Counted from the stretch's first letter, positions 1-13,311 are shown. The stretch is 64,000 nt of DNA from Dermanyssus gallinae (GCA_003439945.1 QVRM01002238.1:835001-899000), one strand, 5' to 3'. Numbers and translations: made by a program. The notes: generated by a model not told the origin, from the letters alone.

Positions 1-35
1 ATTGTTGTTGTTGTTGGTGGTGGTGGTGGTGGTGG

Positions 36-84
<49 letters not shown>

Positions 85-115
85 AGTGTTAGTGTTGTTG
101 TTGCTGCTGTCGTCG
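1..115. repeat. (GTT)n/(GGT)n microsatellite
   Basis: Near-continuous GTT and GGT triplets. The next 750 bases (116-865) hold scattered triplet-like sequence and no recognisable gene. Confidence 0.9.
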
Positions 116-865
116 TAAAAGTGTTGGTATTGTTTTTACTTTTGTACTCAGTATCGCAGTTATTTTGATAGTAGAAGTAGTACTTGTATTGTTGTTTTAT
201 CGCTATTTAAATCGTTGAGGCTGCTGCTGCCATGGACTGTTGTTGTGGCCTTTGGTGGGGTTCCGTCGTTGCTTTTGTTGTCATTGCTGTAGTCGCTGTT
301 TTGTTTGCCTTAGTATCGTGTTGTAGGTAATTTTGCTTTCGTGAGGGGGCTCGGGTAATGTATTTGATGATTTTGTCTCTATACCGTACAGCGTACACGC
401 GACAGTAACATTGATATGCTCACATCCGCTCTTTGGTGCTAGGCAAATGCCCTTAGACAACATTGTGGTTGACAACTTTGACAACTATGGGTCAATGCCA
501 TGGTTCTGGCATCCATACTAACATACACACATTATTAATAAAGCGGCGAAAAAACATCGTGTCGAATCAAAGCTAAGGCAACAAAACTGTGCGAAAATAT
601 AATAATCGCCAAGAAACTGCAGCACTTGCGTGCAGCAACGACAACAACATCAACCATGATAACAATTACTACATTAGCAGATACAGCGGCAGTAACAACG
701 ACAGCAAAAGTGACAACAAGAGCAACAATAACAAAATCGTCGCGGGAACAAGAATGACAGCATAAAAAGCAATAACAACGACCACAAAAGCCAAAACAAC
801 AACGACATAAATAGAAAAAGTCACAGGAACAGCTTACCGTAATAGCAATTTAAGCAATAGCTAAC

Positions 866-1170
866 AACAATGACTACAGCAGCAGCCAGAGTAGGAAAAC
901 TTATAACAACAACAACAACAAAATCAACAACAGCAACAACAACAACAACAATACCGATAGCAGCAGCAACAACAACAACAACAACGAGATTAACAACAAC
1001 CGCAGCCAGCAGCGACAACAACAAGAACAACAACAACAACACCACCACCACCACCACCACCACCAATAACAATACCGATAGCAGCAGCAGCAACAACAAC
1101 GAGATTAACAACAACCGCAGCCGGCAACGACAACAGCAAAAACAATAACAACAACGAGAACAACAAGAAC
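866..1170. repeat. (CAA)n/(CAG)n-rich triplet tract
   Basis: CAA, CAG and CAC triplets with a short (CCA)n core near 1041-1062. The long open frames on both strands here (Thr/Asn-rich on plus, Leu/Val-rich on minus) are products of the repeat, not genes. Confidence 0.9.
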
Positions 1171-1279
1171 TGAAAAGTAATGCTTTTTGACAGGAGCATG
1201 CACATGGAGATGCATACGGAAATAGCTGTCGCCGAACGTCGTCTGGTGTCTGCAAGCCAAGCTTGCTGAAACCCTACTA

Positions 1280-2667
1280 GCTAGCTAGCTACCCGTTCTG
1301 ACATCATCGATGTCATTCCAGCTGACAGCAGGAGGGAAGCTGGTATTCGCCTCCGTCGCTAGACCAGCGTCGACGACAGACCAACCGTGGGGTGGCGTTG
1401 ACGCTGCACCCACCCGCTGAGGCAGGTGGACGATGCAATGTTGCTGCTGCTGCGACGGTGCAGATGCCAGCCCACCTGCGGTGGCGATGATGGCGGCGGC
1501 GGCGGCAGCAGGCAAATTTGGCGTGTGGGAAAATGGTCAGGACGGATCATAACCGCGCCGTAACGTCTCGTGTCGGCTGTCGTGGTCTCAGCTGGCTGTC
1601 CGGGGGCTATTTGCTACCAAAGCGTCGCACAAACGACAGCCAACCCCCACGATTGTGTTCGACGACAAGTTCAAATGCGACCAGCGAAATATCTACTAGA
1701 TTCGCGTTGTCCGCCACCGCCGCCGACGCCCGTCGACACGACCGGCAACGACTTTCGTCATACATAGCTCACACACTTGATGGACAAGTGCGAGGCCGCA
1801 CAGCCTTAAATAGCACAGAGACATTTGTATGCAGATATCTATGCATGACTATGTATGTATATACAGGGTGTTGCAGACATTTTGTATAGTAGAATATACA
1901 AATTGTAGAGCTCATTAAAGCAAATATTTTTTCCAATGGAACATGGTCTCTGAGAAGTCTTGTTTCGGAGTGAGAGCGAAATTACTACAATTTGTGACAC
2001 TAGTGTTTTTGCCCGACATAGGAGCACAAAATGTGCTGTTGCGAGACAACCAGTCCTCCTAGACAGAAACTAAACACACTGTCGTGTCCCTGAAGATGCG
2101 ACGAAGGTCAGAGGATGCGACACGTTCGTTTAAAAGATAAGTCGTCAAAAATGAAATTCTTTATTAGCTTTTACGCCAAATACTTCAGAATCATAACCCT
2201 ACGACCACCCACGTGTTCAAAGCTAACATATTCAGCAAATGCGCATTTCATGACGATCATTTTGGTACCAAACTTATGGCAATGCGAGCTGTGGTTGCGG
2301 AGTAATTACGATTTTTCGGAGGGCATGTCCAGATTAAGTGCATGAAAAATGACGCGCTGCGGCTGTCGCGCAACACGTCGGCGGTAGTGAACGTCGCCAC
2401 AGTCATTTCTCTGACTCCGACTCTGGGCCCGATTCTGTTTAATATCGAACTCTATGAATTCTGAGACCCAGCAATTTCATCATCTTCCAAATTTTAATTT
2501 ATAGACTACTTGTACGATTCAGCTATAGAGATAACGTCATGCAACGCTAGTAAAATCGTAACAACAATAATATATATAGGAAACCTTCACAAACAATAAT
2601 TTATAATACGTATGGACCTAACGATGAGCAAGAGCAGGATATAGTCCAGTCAACCCTGTGCTCTTGT

Positions 2668-2720
<53 letters not shown>

Positions 2721-2744
2721 CTATCTCACAGGCGTCACGTGACG
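1280..2744. other. no gene recognised; GC-richer block, then AT-rich DNA
   Basis: Positions 1290-1760 are clearly GC-richer than the surroundings, with several short open frames but no recognisable domain or convincing splice pattern. From 1860 the sequence is AT-rich. A 36-bp (AT)n run lies near 2671-2706, followed by a few GTT units. Nothing else is supported. Confidence 0.5.
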
Positions 2745-3260
2745 TAATTACGATAGCTGGATCATCCGCATATGCTATGTATTTACCATTGGGCTACAAG
2801 AAAAATTGCGTTTGATGTTAAGTAGAATTGCCAGACAATGCGATCTTAGTTCTGAGCGAGTACCTCTCTGGGCTTCGACTAAGGTTAAAATTCTTTGAAG
2901 CGCGTCATGGGTTGAATGGCCTCAGCGAAAACTAGGTTGGTTCTCCGAGATCGCTTTCTGGTCATCCAGTTCTTTGGTCGGTCGCATATGGATAATGCGT
3001 TCCACCGGTTTAGACAGGATGCTAATGGGAAGAAAAACAGAGGAGACATTTTGGGGCGAGCCGATTTTAAGATAATGAACTAAGTTGGCCTCCATCCAGA
3101 AGTCGGGGAAAATGTTCGCTCGTATAATAGTGCCCATCATTATTACAAAAATAGAAGAGCGATTCTGAAGGAGTAATTAAACAGCTTCTCCTAGGATACC
3201 GTCCACGTCCGTTATCTCCTGTAACCCAATCTTTTTGAATGACTTTTTCTACTTTATTTT
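2745..3260 (-). pseudogene. decayed LINE reverse transcriptase fragment
   Basis: Minus-strand translation gives the start of a non-LTR retrotransposon reverse transcriptase. First comes a DVDGI-like segment, then an FPDFWMEANLV-like stretch ending in LKIG, then FLPISIL...RIIHMRPTKELDDQ and ISENQPSFR. These match the usual order 'DGI', 'FP..WK.A', 'YRPISLL', 'QFGFR'. After SFR comes a stop and then GHSTHDALQRI, the usual continuation of the QFGFR motif. Stops and frame changes near 3140 show it is dead. An overlapping open frame (3067-3543) in another frame is probably a by-product, although its Cys/His content (CDHYTCVRC) is curious. Confidence 0.6.
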
Positions 3261-3543
3261 TGTGATGGACCGCTAGTGTAGTTCTCTGACATCGAACGCA
3301 GGTGTAGTGATCGCAGCTAGTGAGGGATTTGAGGGAGATAGTTCGTCTGTAACTCTTTGAAATAGGTAGGGAGTTCAAATTGTGGCGGACTATTTTATCG
3401 CCCTGGCCCAAGGAGATGTGCGGCATTTCGTCACGAACTCCTTGCCAGCTTTTGGGTATTTGGGGTGTTCCAAGGACGCGTGAGAGGTGCTGGGGGCGGC
3501 TTGCTGCATTGCAAGCGTCCTGTAGCATACTCGACACCGGCAC

Positions 3544-5245
3544 TTGACATCGTTGTTCAGTGTCACGTAGCAGGACGCAGCAGGGTTCTATCTGCTGCTG
3601 CAGACATTGACCCGTTGCAAATCATGTAACGCTACCCAGTCTAGCTTCCACTGCTTCTTGCGGAGATACCCTGTTGCGTTCCCGCTGGCAGTAGTAAGTT
3701 GCTCTAAAGTACCTTCCATTAATGGCTGGGCGATGGTTTTGCTCCTTGACGGTTGAAGTCAAGTCGTCTAAAAATCTTCGTAAACATCGTAGAAACAATA
3801 TGATAGATGTCTACCTACTAGATGGTTAGGCTTTCTCTAACCCAAGGAATGCACGCCTCGGTCAACTCCGGTGGGGTGAAAAATCGATGCGGTTGGTCCA
3901 ATATCTAACTGAGCCACCGTTTTATGCCTGCACCGCAGCAGCCGTTTACACAACCGTACAAACAGATTTTTTGGGGTGCCAGAATAAAATCTATGGTTTT
4001 AACAATGATAAATGAGGTTCGGTGTTGAAAAGTCTAGCGTTGGAGCAGACGTATTTAGGCGAACTTATAAAAACGTCAAATCCATGACTCGTTTTTGTTG
4101 TTTTGATCGCCTCCCCATGCTAGTTGTAGGCCGGGCGTTCTTTAGATGTTTCTACTAACAAAGCGCACAACCATTCGCGCAGGCATAGGCTCATCTCGCA
4201 TCACGCATTCGCTCGCCAAATACGGAAGCAGAAAAGCAAAACGACACCAACACAACCGCCAATGCGCTTGGACATACTCCACCGGTATTATACACCGTTC
4301 TTGTTGTCGCCGTTGTTTCCTGCTGTTGCTGTTATCATTGTTGCTGTCGCTGTTGATGTTGGTATTGTTGATATAACTGTTTGATGTTGCTAGTATTAGG
4401 ACATTAGCGACAACAACGAAAACAACAATAAATATAGCGACAACAACGACACCAACAACAACAACCACGACAACAATAACGACGACGACAATACCGAAAA
4501 CCACACAACAACAACAGCGGCAAGTGAGCATTAGCAAAACAAACCAAGCATATCTGTGAGCATGAGCACAAACGCTCACAAAGGCCGGTTCATATGAATG
4601 ATGCCAACAGAGCGACAACAGAAGCAATAGCTGTTATTGTCCTCGCCATACCTTTAGCGGCGACAGCAGCAAAGCTAGACCTAGTTGTTGTTTTTGTGAT
4701 CGTGGCAATTGCTGCTGTAGATGTTGTTATTGCTGTCGTTGTTGTTTCGCAGCAGTGCTGCACCATCTAGCCAGATAGCCGCCAAACTGTCCGTTTGTCA
4801 GTCAGTGAGTCAGTCAGTTACTCGGGGGGTCATCAGAACTTTGACCCCGTCTTCGAATGATCTTCACCGTCATTGCTTCTACTCGTGCTGCAGCTATTGT
4901 TATTTTTGTTGTTGCAGCTGTTGCTGTTGCTGTTGTTGTTGTTGTCAGTTTGCTGTTGTTGTTACAATTGCTGTGCTTGCTGTTGTTGTTAATGTCAGTT
5001 TGATGTTATTGTTGTTGTTGTTGCTGTGAGTTTGCTGTTGTTGTAGCAATTATTTAACTATAAGTGTGTTGTTGTTGTGTTGTTATTGGTATTAACGACA
5101 TTAACGGTATCACGCAACTGAAGATAAAGCGGAACCAGAAATTGGCGTGCGTTGCAGCCAGCAACTGTAGCAATGTATGCTTTTATATTTAAATATTTCA
5201 AGCACGGCGTTTCGGTTGCTGTTTCTAATGATTTTCACGTGGTTT
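3544..5245. repeat. non-coding, GTT/CAA microsatellites
   Basis: 3544-4280 has no recognisable gene. 4290-4520 and 4690-5080 are GTT/GCT and CAA/CGA triplet tracts that generate spurious Leu/Val/Cys-rich open frames on both strands. Confidence 0.7.
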
Positions 5246-5647
5246 CTAACCTCCCATCGGACTTGCTACACTTTGTTTTTCTATTCCAAAACCATGTTTT
5301 CGAATGGTACTGTACGCGGCGTTTTCATCTGAATTATCTTCATAACCGGTGCACGCCCTGAAATGAAGTACACAAAGCGGCTTCTCATGCGAATTGACAA
5401 GCAGAGTACTCGCTCCACGTACTTTGTGAAACTTCACGTGCATTGTTCTTTGAAGAAAACCAACGTTTGTCTGAGTGAGGCGTTCCCATACTCCGTCAAG
5501 TCGATATGTCAGCTCTAGAACAATCTTGAGGTAGAGTGCCATTGCTGTCGGGACGGAAAATCGCCGAACGTTGCTTAGTGAGTTGAAGGAGAGAGAGCTC
5601 AATGTGGGGCAGGACTGCGGGGTTCCCATATTTTTAATTGCTCTCAC
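5246..5647 (-). pseudogene. LINE-A C-terminal fragment
   Basis: A 133-codon open frame that aligns by eye with the post-reverse-transcriptase region of the LINE-A copy at 37.3-38.7 kb. 'SVPTAMALYLKIV...VWERL...GFLQR' parallels 'SVRTAMTLFTLKV...VTWKHL...AFLKR'. The similarity fades towards the C terminus, and the CCHC knuckle is not recognisable. It is a truncated, diverged copy rather than a gene. Confidence 0.45.
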
Positions 5648-5884
5648 TTGACGTCCTTGACGCCCTTACTGACGTCATGTGCAATACCATGGAGGTCGCA
5701 GACTGTTTCCGTCCACCAAACGAAAGTTCTATATGGCGAATCTTGATTGCAATAGCAGCGACCGAGCGGCAAAAACAACGTCTCAAAAAAAAATACGGTG
5801 CAGTTACTAAACGTATACAAGTCTACTGCATTTTTAACTACGCCATTTAGCGTTCTCACTTGAGGCTTGATGTCGGCCAGCTCT

Positions 5885-6050
5885 CAACTACGGGTGGGGG
5901 CGTTGTCTAGGGGACTAGTGCGCTAGTCATAGTTGTCATCTGCCGGTTTCGACCCCTGTTTTTGATCGAATTTTGCTTGAGAGATGCTTGTTGAGAATAG
6001 ATGATAAACCATAGCGCTGAGAGTCAGCGGCCGTGCTGCCACAAGGACTG
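5885..6050 (+). repeat. SINE family S4 copy
   Basis: tRNA-like head with an A-box-like TTGTCTAGGGG and a B-box-like GGTTTCGACCCC. The tail ends in the hairpin CGCTGA-GAG-TCAGCG at 6015-6029. The tail matches the last 160 bases of the window (63840-64000), including GATGCT, AAACCATA and the hairpin. Confidence 0.5.
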
Positions 6051-7146
6051 TTGGGGAAACCCTAGATATCTTAACATGTCCGACCTTCGGTGCATTAAAG
6101 ATATACCTCAGGTTAAGTTTTAAGCCCGTATGGGACAGAGGATGGTCTAGAATTTAAAATAACATCCTTAAAAAATGTTTTATTCTGGCTCTCAACTACG
6201 TACTGCCAAGCTTGCTGAGTGAGCTATCCAACCAGGCTGAAGTTACTCGGGCAAGTTCAATTTCTAACGGCTCTGTGCACCCCACGGAGCCCAGTATAGA
6301 AAGTCAGTCACGAACAGTTTCTTCTCTACAGGTCGACCCTCTGCGTCCAAGTGTACGTTTCTTGTCCGCAGCCGTTTTATTTTCGTTGTAAGTAAACGCT
6401 GCAGTATCTGCTTTAACAATTTCTCAAACAAAAATCGCCTCGTGTTTTTTTTTCTTTAATAAACGTGATCATTATGAAGCTTCTTTTCATACTGTACAAA
6501 TATTGGGCGACAGAAAGGCTAGAGCAGCGAAGTTGGCACTGAAGGCCGACGCAACCGGTACAGTCGAGAAAGCTTTGCAAGCCTTACAACATACCAGTGT
6601 AGTGCCAACGGAAAGGAGTGCAAGACGGAGTCAATAGAGCACTGGAAAATAACGAAATGCATGGATAGACAAACAGACCATTAGGAATAGTAGGCAAACT
6701 TGTCTATTGTAACTATATATATATAGTGACCAAAAACATCACCTGCTCCGATAGGCGCTCCTCATGTGGTCTAGCGTTAAAGGCTACAACGATATATCTA
6801 GATGTAATAAACTAGCTAATGTACAGTGCTGAGCACGCAATGTACGACAAAACCCAAATGAGTATACGGTGACATATTGTCGTGTATGACTAGGGCCCTA
6901 TAGTGGACAAAGAGTCTCGATGAGACACTAAGATTTACTATGCCGATCGTATTCAATGGAATCAAGGCGATAAAACAGGCAGCTGACGCTACGGGCGCTG
7001 GCTTATTAATTGATAGTCTAGTCGCTTTAGTAGTCGACTTTTATTTAGGGAAATCACCTATGCCGCGCGCATAGGCGTTGCAGGCAAACATGCGCATATA
7101 AGCTATGAACAAATGAAACGCAAAAAGCATAAATATATAACAAATA

Positions 7147-7180
<34 letters not shown>

Positions 7181-7190
7181 TATATATATA

Positions 7191-7223
<33 letters not shown>

Positions 7224-8325
7224 CATATATATACTTGCATATCAACTATGCCCAGCACCAGCAGACCAGCGACCTGTTCCTGTTAACGTTGCTCAGTTGT
7301 CGAGTCACGAATACAGGCTGTATGTTGCAGTGGCAGCGGTAACAACGGCAGTTCGCCACTACCGGCGGAAACGCATCAGCAGCAACAGTAACAACAACAA
7401 CAGCAACATTGTGCCGTAGCAGAGGCAAATTGCGAGGAGAAATGATGGGGTCACGCGAAGATTCAGAAGAGAGCTTCACCGGTTCAAGTCGATGGTAGCA
7501 GCTGTTAGCAGCTGCTCGCATCGGGGCATCACATCCGGCAGATGCCGACGAACAGACGAGCAGACAGGGGGCGGATCTCACCCCAACTCCTCGGAACAAC
7601 GCACGACAAAGGGCTAAAACGCACAATTAGTCAAGCTGTATCGTTTGCTTGTGCCGGGCGACTGCGACACTGTTCACTTGAAAACCGAGATTAGCGGACA
7701 AATACAAGCATCAAGAAATCAAAACTACTTATATATATGTATATTATATACATACATGTATATAAGGCTTTCTCGAATTACCTATTCTCAAAAAAATTTG
7801 CATATTTTTTAGTGTACTTTTAGGTGTGTTTTTGTTTTCTAGGTGAAAATCTTACTCGTCTATAAGATGCCTCATCTGCACTGCATCGCCGAACGCTTGC
7901 GCAGCATGTGGAGAAAATTTGCTCTTTTTTTGACCATGCCGCCCCGTCTGATACACCGATCTGTTAGTACTGGTTAGCGGCAAAATGGACGAACGCTCCC
8001 TCTGATTGCTGCAAGGGCATAGAGGCCGCATTGCCGCTAAGACTGCTGCCAGCTGGCTCTATCTATACTTCGGAGCATTCCTATAACTTGTATGTAGAGC
8101 GTTCCTTGGGGGTAATTCGTGATAAGTAGTGGACGTCGCGGGGTAGCATCAGTTAGATAGAAAATACTCGAAATAGATGGTTCCACGCAGACGCAATCCA
8201 TATGAGTGGCGTGCATGCGGCATACAATCAACTACACTACCAGGATTGTGACGCGCGATAGGCGCGACTGGACGTGTGCGGAACCGTCTCATTATATGCA
8301 CGCATGAATGTATGCACACAGACCC
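6051..8325. other. no gene recognised; (AT)n at 7150-7245
   Basis: AT-rich spacer. An interrupted (AT)n array covers about 7150-7245. 7250-7640 is GC-richer and open on the minus strand for 126 codons, but shows no known domain, no consensus splice pair and strong Cys/Ala bias, so it is not called as a gene. Confidence 0.5.
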
Positions 8326-9280
8326 ACACAGAAACGGAACCAATCCCTGAAACCACGGACACTGACTTGGCTAAATCAAGACCACTTATCGTCACAAATG
8401 ACTGACTTTAAAGCCGAGTTTGATTCCGGGTCACGAGAGATCATACTGCCGAAATTGGCGCTACAGGAGTACCGCATATCTAGGCCTCCTGAAAGATATC
8501 TTGCACAAAAACTCAATAATCATGGATGATGGAGTCATCAAAACATGACCGAAAGTGAGTCGAGCAGACCACGGAATTTGCCCAAGGATAAAATCTAAGT
8601 CCGGTGCAATTTTCTCTCCTTATAAATGACCCCTGCTCGTGCATCAAACAACGGACATCAATTCGTGAACCTGATTCTGTATGCGGACGACCTCGTGATG
8701 TATTGCGAGAGCAGATTGCACTTACAGCAAGCGCTTGCAACTCTCAACAGCTATGTTACCGACGTCGGACCTAAAATCAACTCTCAAGTCTAAAACTGTA
8801 GCCACGATGTTCCGGAACGGGGGCAGACTCTGTATGTAGATTAGACCCGTTTAAACCTGCAGGTGGGTAATTCTTTTACTTAGTTCGGCCTTACTTTAAC
8901 CATCAGAAGATCATTTCGTATGGATTTTCATACGTCGACCCGCAACCGTTTCGTATACTTATTGCTCGGCACACTTTCCTTCGTTGAGGAGATCCGCCGA
9001 ATGTTTGGCCTCACGGAAACTGGGTCCAACTGCGAGTCATTGGCACCCGGAAGACGAAGCTCGAGGAAGTCGACCCGCTTGTTTTACAACCCCAGCCATG
9101 ACCAACACTAGTGGGAAACTTAGTGATAAGTCAAATAGACATTTAATTACTAGGTTTGCGGTTCATGGGTTCTCTCGTGTTGTTTGCGAGACACAGGGAT
9201 TTCACGAACCGGACGTAAATTGTATTTATAAACTATGTAAGGTTGTGTGTGATAGAAATCATGGCGGCCAGTGAGTCGAA
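8326..9280 (+). pseudogene. LINE-A reverse transcriptase remnant
   Basis: Plus-strand frames give, in order: an AEFDSGSREIILPKL-like palm segment (8420-8460), the catalytic LYADDLVMY box with YADD at 8680-8691, LQQALATLNSYV, a Lys/Thr-rich stretch, and a tail 'RFAVHGFSRVVC.TQGFHEPD..C' ending at 9274. That tail is the same as in the copies at 37.4 kb and 40.6 kb. Several frameshifts and stops make it a fossil. The sequence after it, to 9680, holds no gene. Confidence 0.65.
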
Positions 9281-9679
9281 TTCGATTCAGTGTATGTTCT
9301 TAGCAAAATGGAGACATTTCTTCTGTAGATATAGTAGGTAAAGTTACACGAATGGTGCGAAACAAATCAAATCAAATCGAGACCATCACTAATTTACTTT
9401 AACGATTGTTCGACCCGGTAAACGCCGCAGTGCCCTCAAATGTTCAGTCCTTATGTGACTGACTCCCTTCTGGGGTAAGTAAGTCGGAGGGGACACAACT
9501 TCGAATGGGCTTAACATTTACATTAGCTTACCTAAAAACGTTCACTCAAACAATAACTGGCAGGACATGCACCGTTAAGCCTGTCAAGAGAAGCTACTGC
9601 GATCGTTACAGAGCGATCGACTCGGCGACCAGCAGCCGCGTAACTTAGGAGCAGCGACCAATTAACAAAAAGTACGACG

Positions 9680-10834
9680 ACGACGACAAAAACGTCAATG
9701 TCAACAACAACACTCTTAAATGTAACTCATTTTCCAATAGATTGCTCTGTAATTATTCTCCTTCATCAGTTTCGACTTCTACTTTTTTGCCGGCGTCGTC
9801 CTTATAATCGTCATCGACGTTGTTGTTGCTGCTCTTGTTGTGCTGTTATTGTTGTTGTTGTTGTCGTTGTTGCTGTTCTTGTTGTTGCTGTCACAACTGT
9901 GAATGTTGTTGTTGTGGCTCCGTCATCACCAGCAACAGTATCGTAATCTATACCGTTGTTGATTTTGTTGCTGCTGATGTTGTTATTGCTATCGGCGTTG
10001 TTGTTATTGCTACCAGTGTTGTTGTTGTTGTGCTGTTATGGTTGATGCTGCTGCTTCCCTCCAGTGCATGGTTCCCCTTCGACCTCTTCTTATTCTACCT
10101 CTCCTGCTCCCCCTTGCCGCATTCGTCGTCTAGTTGTTTCGTGTTGTTGCCCTATGGCCAACGGCAAGTGGCGAAGACGCCAGTATACTAGTGATAGGAT
10201 AGCAGACAGTGGTGACCACTCATCGTCGCCGCCGTCGCCGCCACCGTCTCCAGACAATGGTCCAGACAATGATGCATCCATGATTCCCCCATTCGACCGA
10301 TGGGGTCGCAGCAGCAACAGCGACCTGGGACTGAAGACAACTGTAGCCGACGTCTGCGCCTAGCGCCGCTACTCCCGTCTCGTAGATCTATCTATCCGAT
10401 CGATCGTAGAGGTCTGTCTGTCTGTCCGGCACCACCTGTAGACACCATCTTCAGCAACAACAGAGCTGCCGTCATCATAATAATGCCGACACTGACACCG
10501 CCCCCTGTACCGCCGTAGCCGCTAACACCATCAGCATCATTGCTGCTGTTTTGTGTTGTTGCTGTTGTCGTTGTTGTTGTCAATGTCGTTATAGTTGTTG
10601 TTGTTGCCTTTACCATTATTATTCTTGTTGTCTTTACCGTTGTTATTTTTGTTGTTGTTTTCTTTACTGTTGTTATTATTGTTGGTATTATTCTTACAGT
10701 TGTTGTTGTCGTCCTTTTGTTCCTGTTCTCTTGTTGTAAATGTTGTCGTTCTCTTGTTGTACATTTTGTTGTTACCCTGTTGTAATTGTAATCCTCGGCG
10801 TTATCCTGTTGTAATATTTGTTGTTGTTTTTGAT

Positions 10835-10871
<37 letters not shown>

Positions 10872-11035
10872 ACTGTTGTTGTTTTTGTGGCACTTGTAAT
10901 TGCTGTAATTCCTGTTGTTGTCCTGTTATAATTGTTGTTCTTGTTGCTGTTGATATCTTTGATGTTGATTTTGTGGCGGTTGTCGCCGTTGTCGCTGCTG
11001 CGGCTAGTGTTGTTGTTGTTGTTATTTGTTTCCAA
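9680..11035. repeat. GTT/GCT triplet-rich region with an (AT)n core
   Basis: Alternating GTT, GCT, GTC and ATT triplets fill 9800-10040 and 10530-11020, with an (AT)n array at about 10838-10868. All long open frames here are poly-Val/Leu/Cys or poly-Asn/Thr translations of the repeat. The GC-richer gap 10060-10520 has no recognisable gene. Confidence 0.8.
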
Positions 11036-11389
11036 AATAAACGCGCCCCTCGACCTTCGAACCCTGACATGATGCCGGCTGTTGTTTTTGCCAGCTAGGT
11101 CAGCTGCTGCTGCCGCTACTTGAATCGCCGTGACTAGTGTTACCCCCCACGACTACTTTGATATTACTACTTGCTGTCACTACAATGTTACTACTGCTTT
11201 GACTGCTACAACAACGGTGTCTGCTACTCTTGGCTGCCTCTTCCGAACGCGATATCCGATCACACGGGGCGACGGGTGGGAGGTCGATTGGGGTCCGAGC
11301 CCCCGGCTCACCGTTGCACCGGCAACGACAAACAGTGCGGTGTTCTAGCGCGTACAAGCCAACCAATTATATTTGTTCGATGAGCCTGT

Positions 11390-11745
11390 TTGCGCATACA
11401 AATATACATAGATTACATACAAATATACATACATTACATAAAACCATACATACAGACATACATACATTGCGTACAAATATATATGCATTACATACAATCA
11501 TACATACATAACATACAATATTGTGTACGAACATATATACATTACATACAATCATACCTACATTACATACCATCATACGTACATTATATACAATCATACG
11601 TACATTACATACAAACATATATACATTACTTACAAGCATACATACATTACATACAAACATACATTCATATATTAAATACAAACATACATTACATACAATC
11701 ATATATGGGAAAATACATTACGCACAAACATATTCACATTAGAGG
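11390..11745. repeat. 21-bp minisatellite (CATACAATCATACNTACATTA)
   Basis: At least five clean 21-bp units lie between about 11540 and 11660, with more degenerate ATACA/ACATT units on either side. The unit is a multiple of three and lacks stops in several frames, so it yields overlapping open frames on both strands (Tyr/Ile/His-rich on plus, Val/Cys/Met-rich on minus). These are not taken as genes. Confidence 0.8.
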
Positions 11746-12189
11746 TATACCTGCACTACGTATATTGCATGAAAACATGCACAAGGTCATACAAATATAC
11801 GAGACGTTGACAGAAATAGCAGCAGTGACATTCTTGTCATTGAAAAAATGTCTGTATTGAAAAATGCTGTCAGTAGGCTTTATTAAAATCTAGGCGACGC
11901 TTCTTTGAAACATGTCAATTCAATCAGAGCTCCCGTCGAAAGTCATAAGATAACACTAAATGGAGAACTGGTTGACACCAAAGTGTCATGTCATTGGCAG
12001 ACAAAGTGGCATACCTTATCCAGTGCGCAAATGATTCTTTGACATATGTTGTCTGAATGTCAGATGTCGTAACTACAGGCAATGAGAGGAAAGAACACGA
12101 AATGGTAGTTACTCAAAAAAATGCCAGCAGAGACGGTAGTCTTCTGTCACAATTTGGCCGAATGATACATATTGCTTGGTCGAGCCGTT

Positions 12190-12191
12190 TG

Positions 12192-12240
<49 letters not shown>

Positions 12241-12436
12241 GTTGTTAAGATTACACGTAATTATAATGCCGCAAAAATCTGCTTTCAGTTGTATATATTT
12301 ACCGTGTATTGGCGGATAGTGAACTCATCCTTTAGCAAATCTAGTGGATCCTTCCCAAATGTTCTACGCCCCTGTTTTTTGCGTTTGTATCTTCCCTCAG
12401 ATTGCTTTTTTTGCTGCTGGATTGTTATATATATAT

Positions 12437-12482
<46 letters not shown>

Positions 12483-12700
12483 TATGTATAAGTGACCCGT
12501 CATCATTAGTATGTATGAATATAAACATCCGTTTTCACATATGTCGCTACGTTAAAGCTATTCATTGGTCGGACTACGCAGGGTTCGAGGGCCCGGCTCG
12601 GACGCGCATTGCTTTTGAGACGACTGCCACATTGTGTTGCTGAAGGTCAATTGAAAGTCGCTGTTTTCTTGAATATATATATATATATATATATATAACT
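12190..12700. repeat. three (AT)n arrays
   Basis: Arrays at about 12192-12240, 12425-12482 and 12672-12698, separated by unique sequence with no gene recognised. 11746-12190 is likewise without a recognisable gene. Confidence 0.85.
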
Positions 12701-12807
12701 TAATGTATCTAACAGATATATTGACGTTGTCACGGGGTGCACAACAGCAACAATTTTGTAGATGAATTTCCATGGCTATAAACATCAATATGGTGAAATA
12801 GGAGACC

Positions 12808-13311
12808 TTGGAGAGCTCACCAGAGCCCACTAAAATTAAGCTGCCGTTTTTTGAAGACACTACGGTGTTACGTATTGTAGGGCATGCTGAAGGCTCGGCA
12901 AATAAACAAGGGACCGCGAGCCCCGCAGTAGAGCACAATGGTACGTCAAGCACGGCTGTAACCGTCAAGGAGTCGAACTTACCTGGCGGTAGAAGTGACG
13001 TTACGAAGGATCGACCAGCAGGTAGCGCTTCGTTTCTTAGAACCAAGCGGAACAAAACCAAAGATTATTCGTCTGACAAATACGGATTTGGGATCGTCGT
13101 TGGCCACAAGGCAAGACTAATTCGGCGAGAAGAGAGGCAGCTAGAGAAGCACAGTGGTCATATCTGTCGAAGAAATGCCACGCAATTCCAAGCCTGGGCT
13201 GGGAGAAATATAGGTTTAGTGGGTTTGCGACATGGCCCCTTCCGACAGGGGTCCTGCTTTTGCAAACATTTGAGGCGATCCGAGCGGTCTTTCAGGAAGC
13301 CTCGGTGCTGA
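12808..13311 (+). other. unassigned open frame, 167 codons
   Basis: A stop-free stretch of mixed composition, unusual here because it is not built from simple repeats. It starts at TTG; no ATG opens it. It is rich in Arg/Lys at the C-terminal end and shows no domain I recognise. The minus strand is open over much of the same span (12558-13061), so one strand may be a by-product of the other, or both may be a transposon remnant. It runs to within about 20 bases of the S3 SINE. Confidence 0.2.

Noticed and set aside
821..1255. Long Leu/Val-rich open frames on the minus strand
   Set aside because: Translation of a CAA/CAG triplet tract; the same DNA gives Thr/Asn-rich frames on the other strand.
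3067..3543. 158-codon minus-strand frame with CDHYTCVRC
   Set aside because: The LINE reverse transcriptase motifs over its lower half lie in a different frame (DVDGI to FPDFW), so this frame is probably a by-product.
7041..7226. Tyr/Ile-repeat open frames, here and at many (TA)n arrays
   Set aside because: Direct translation of TA dinucleotides.
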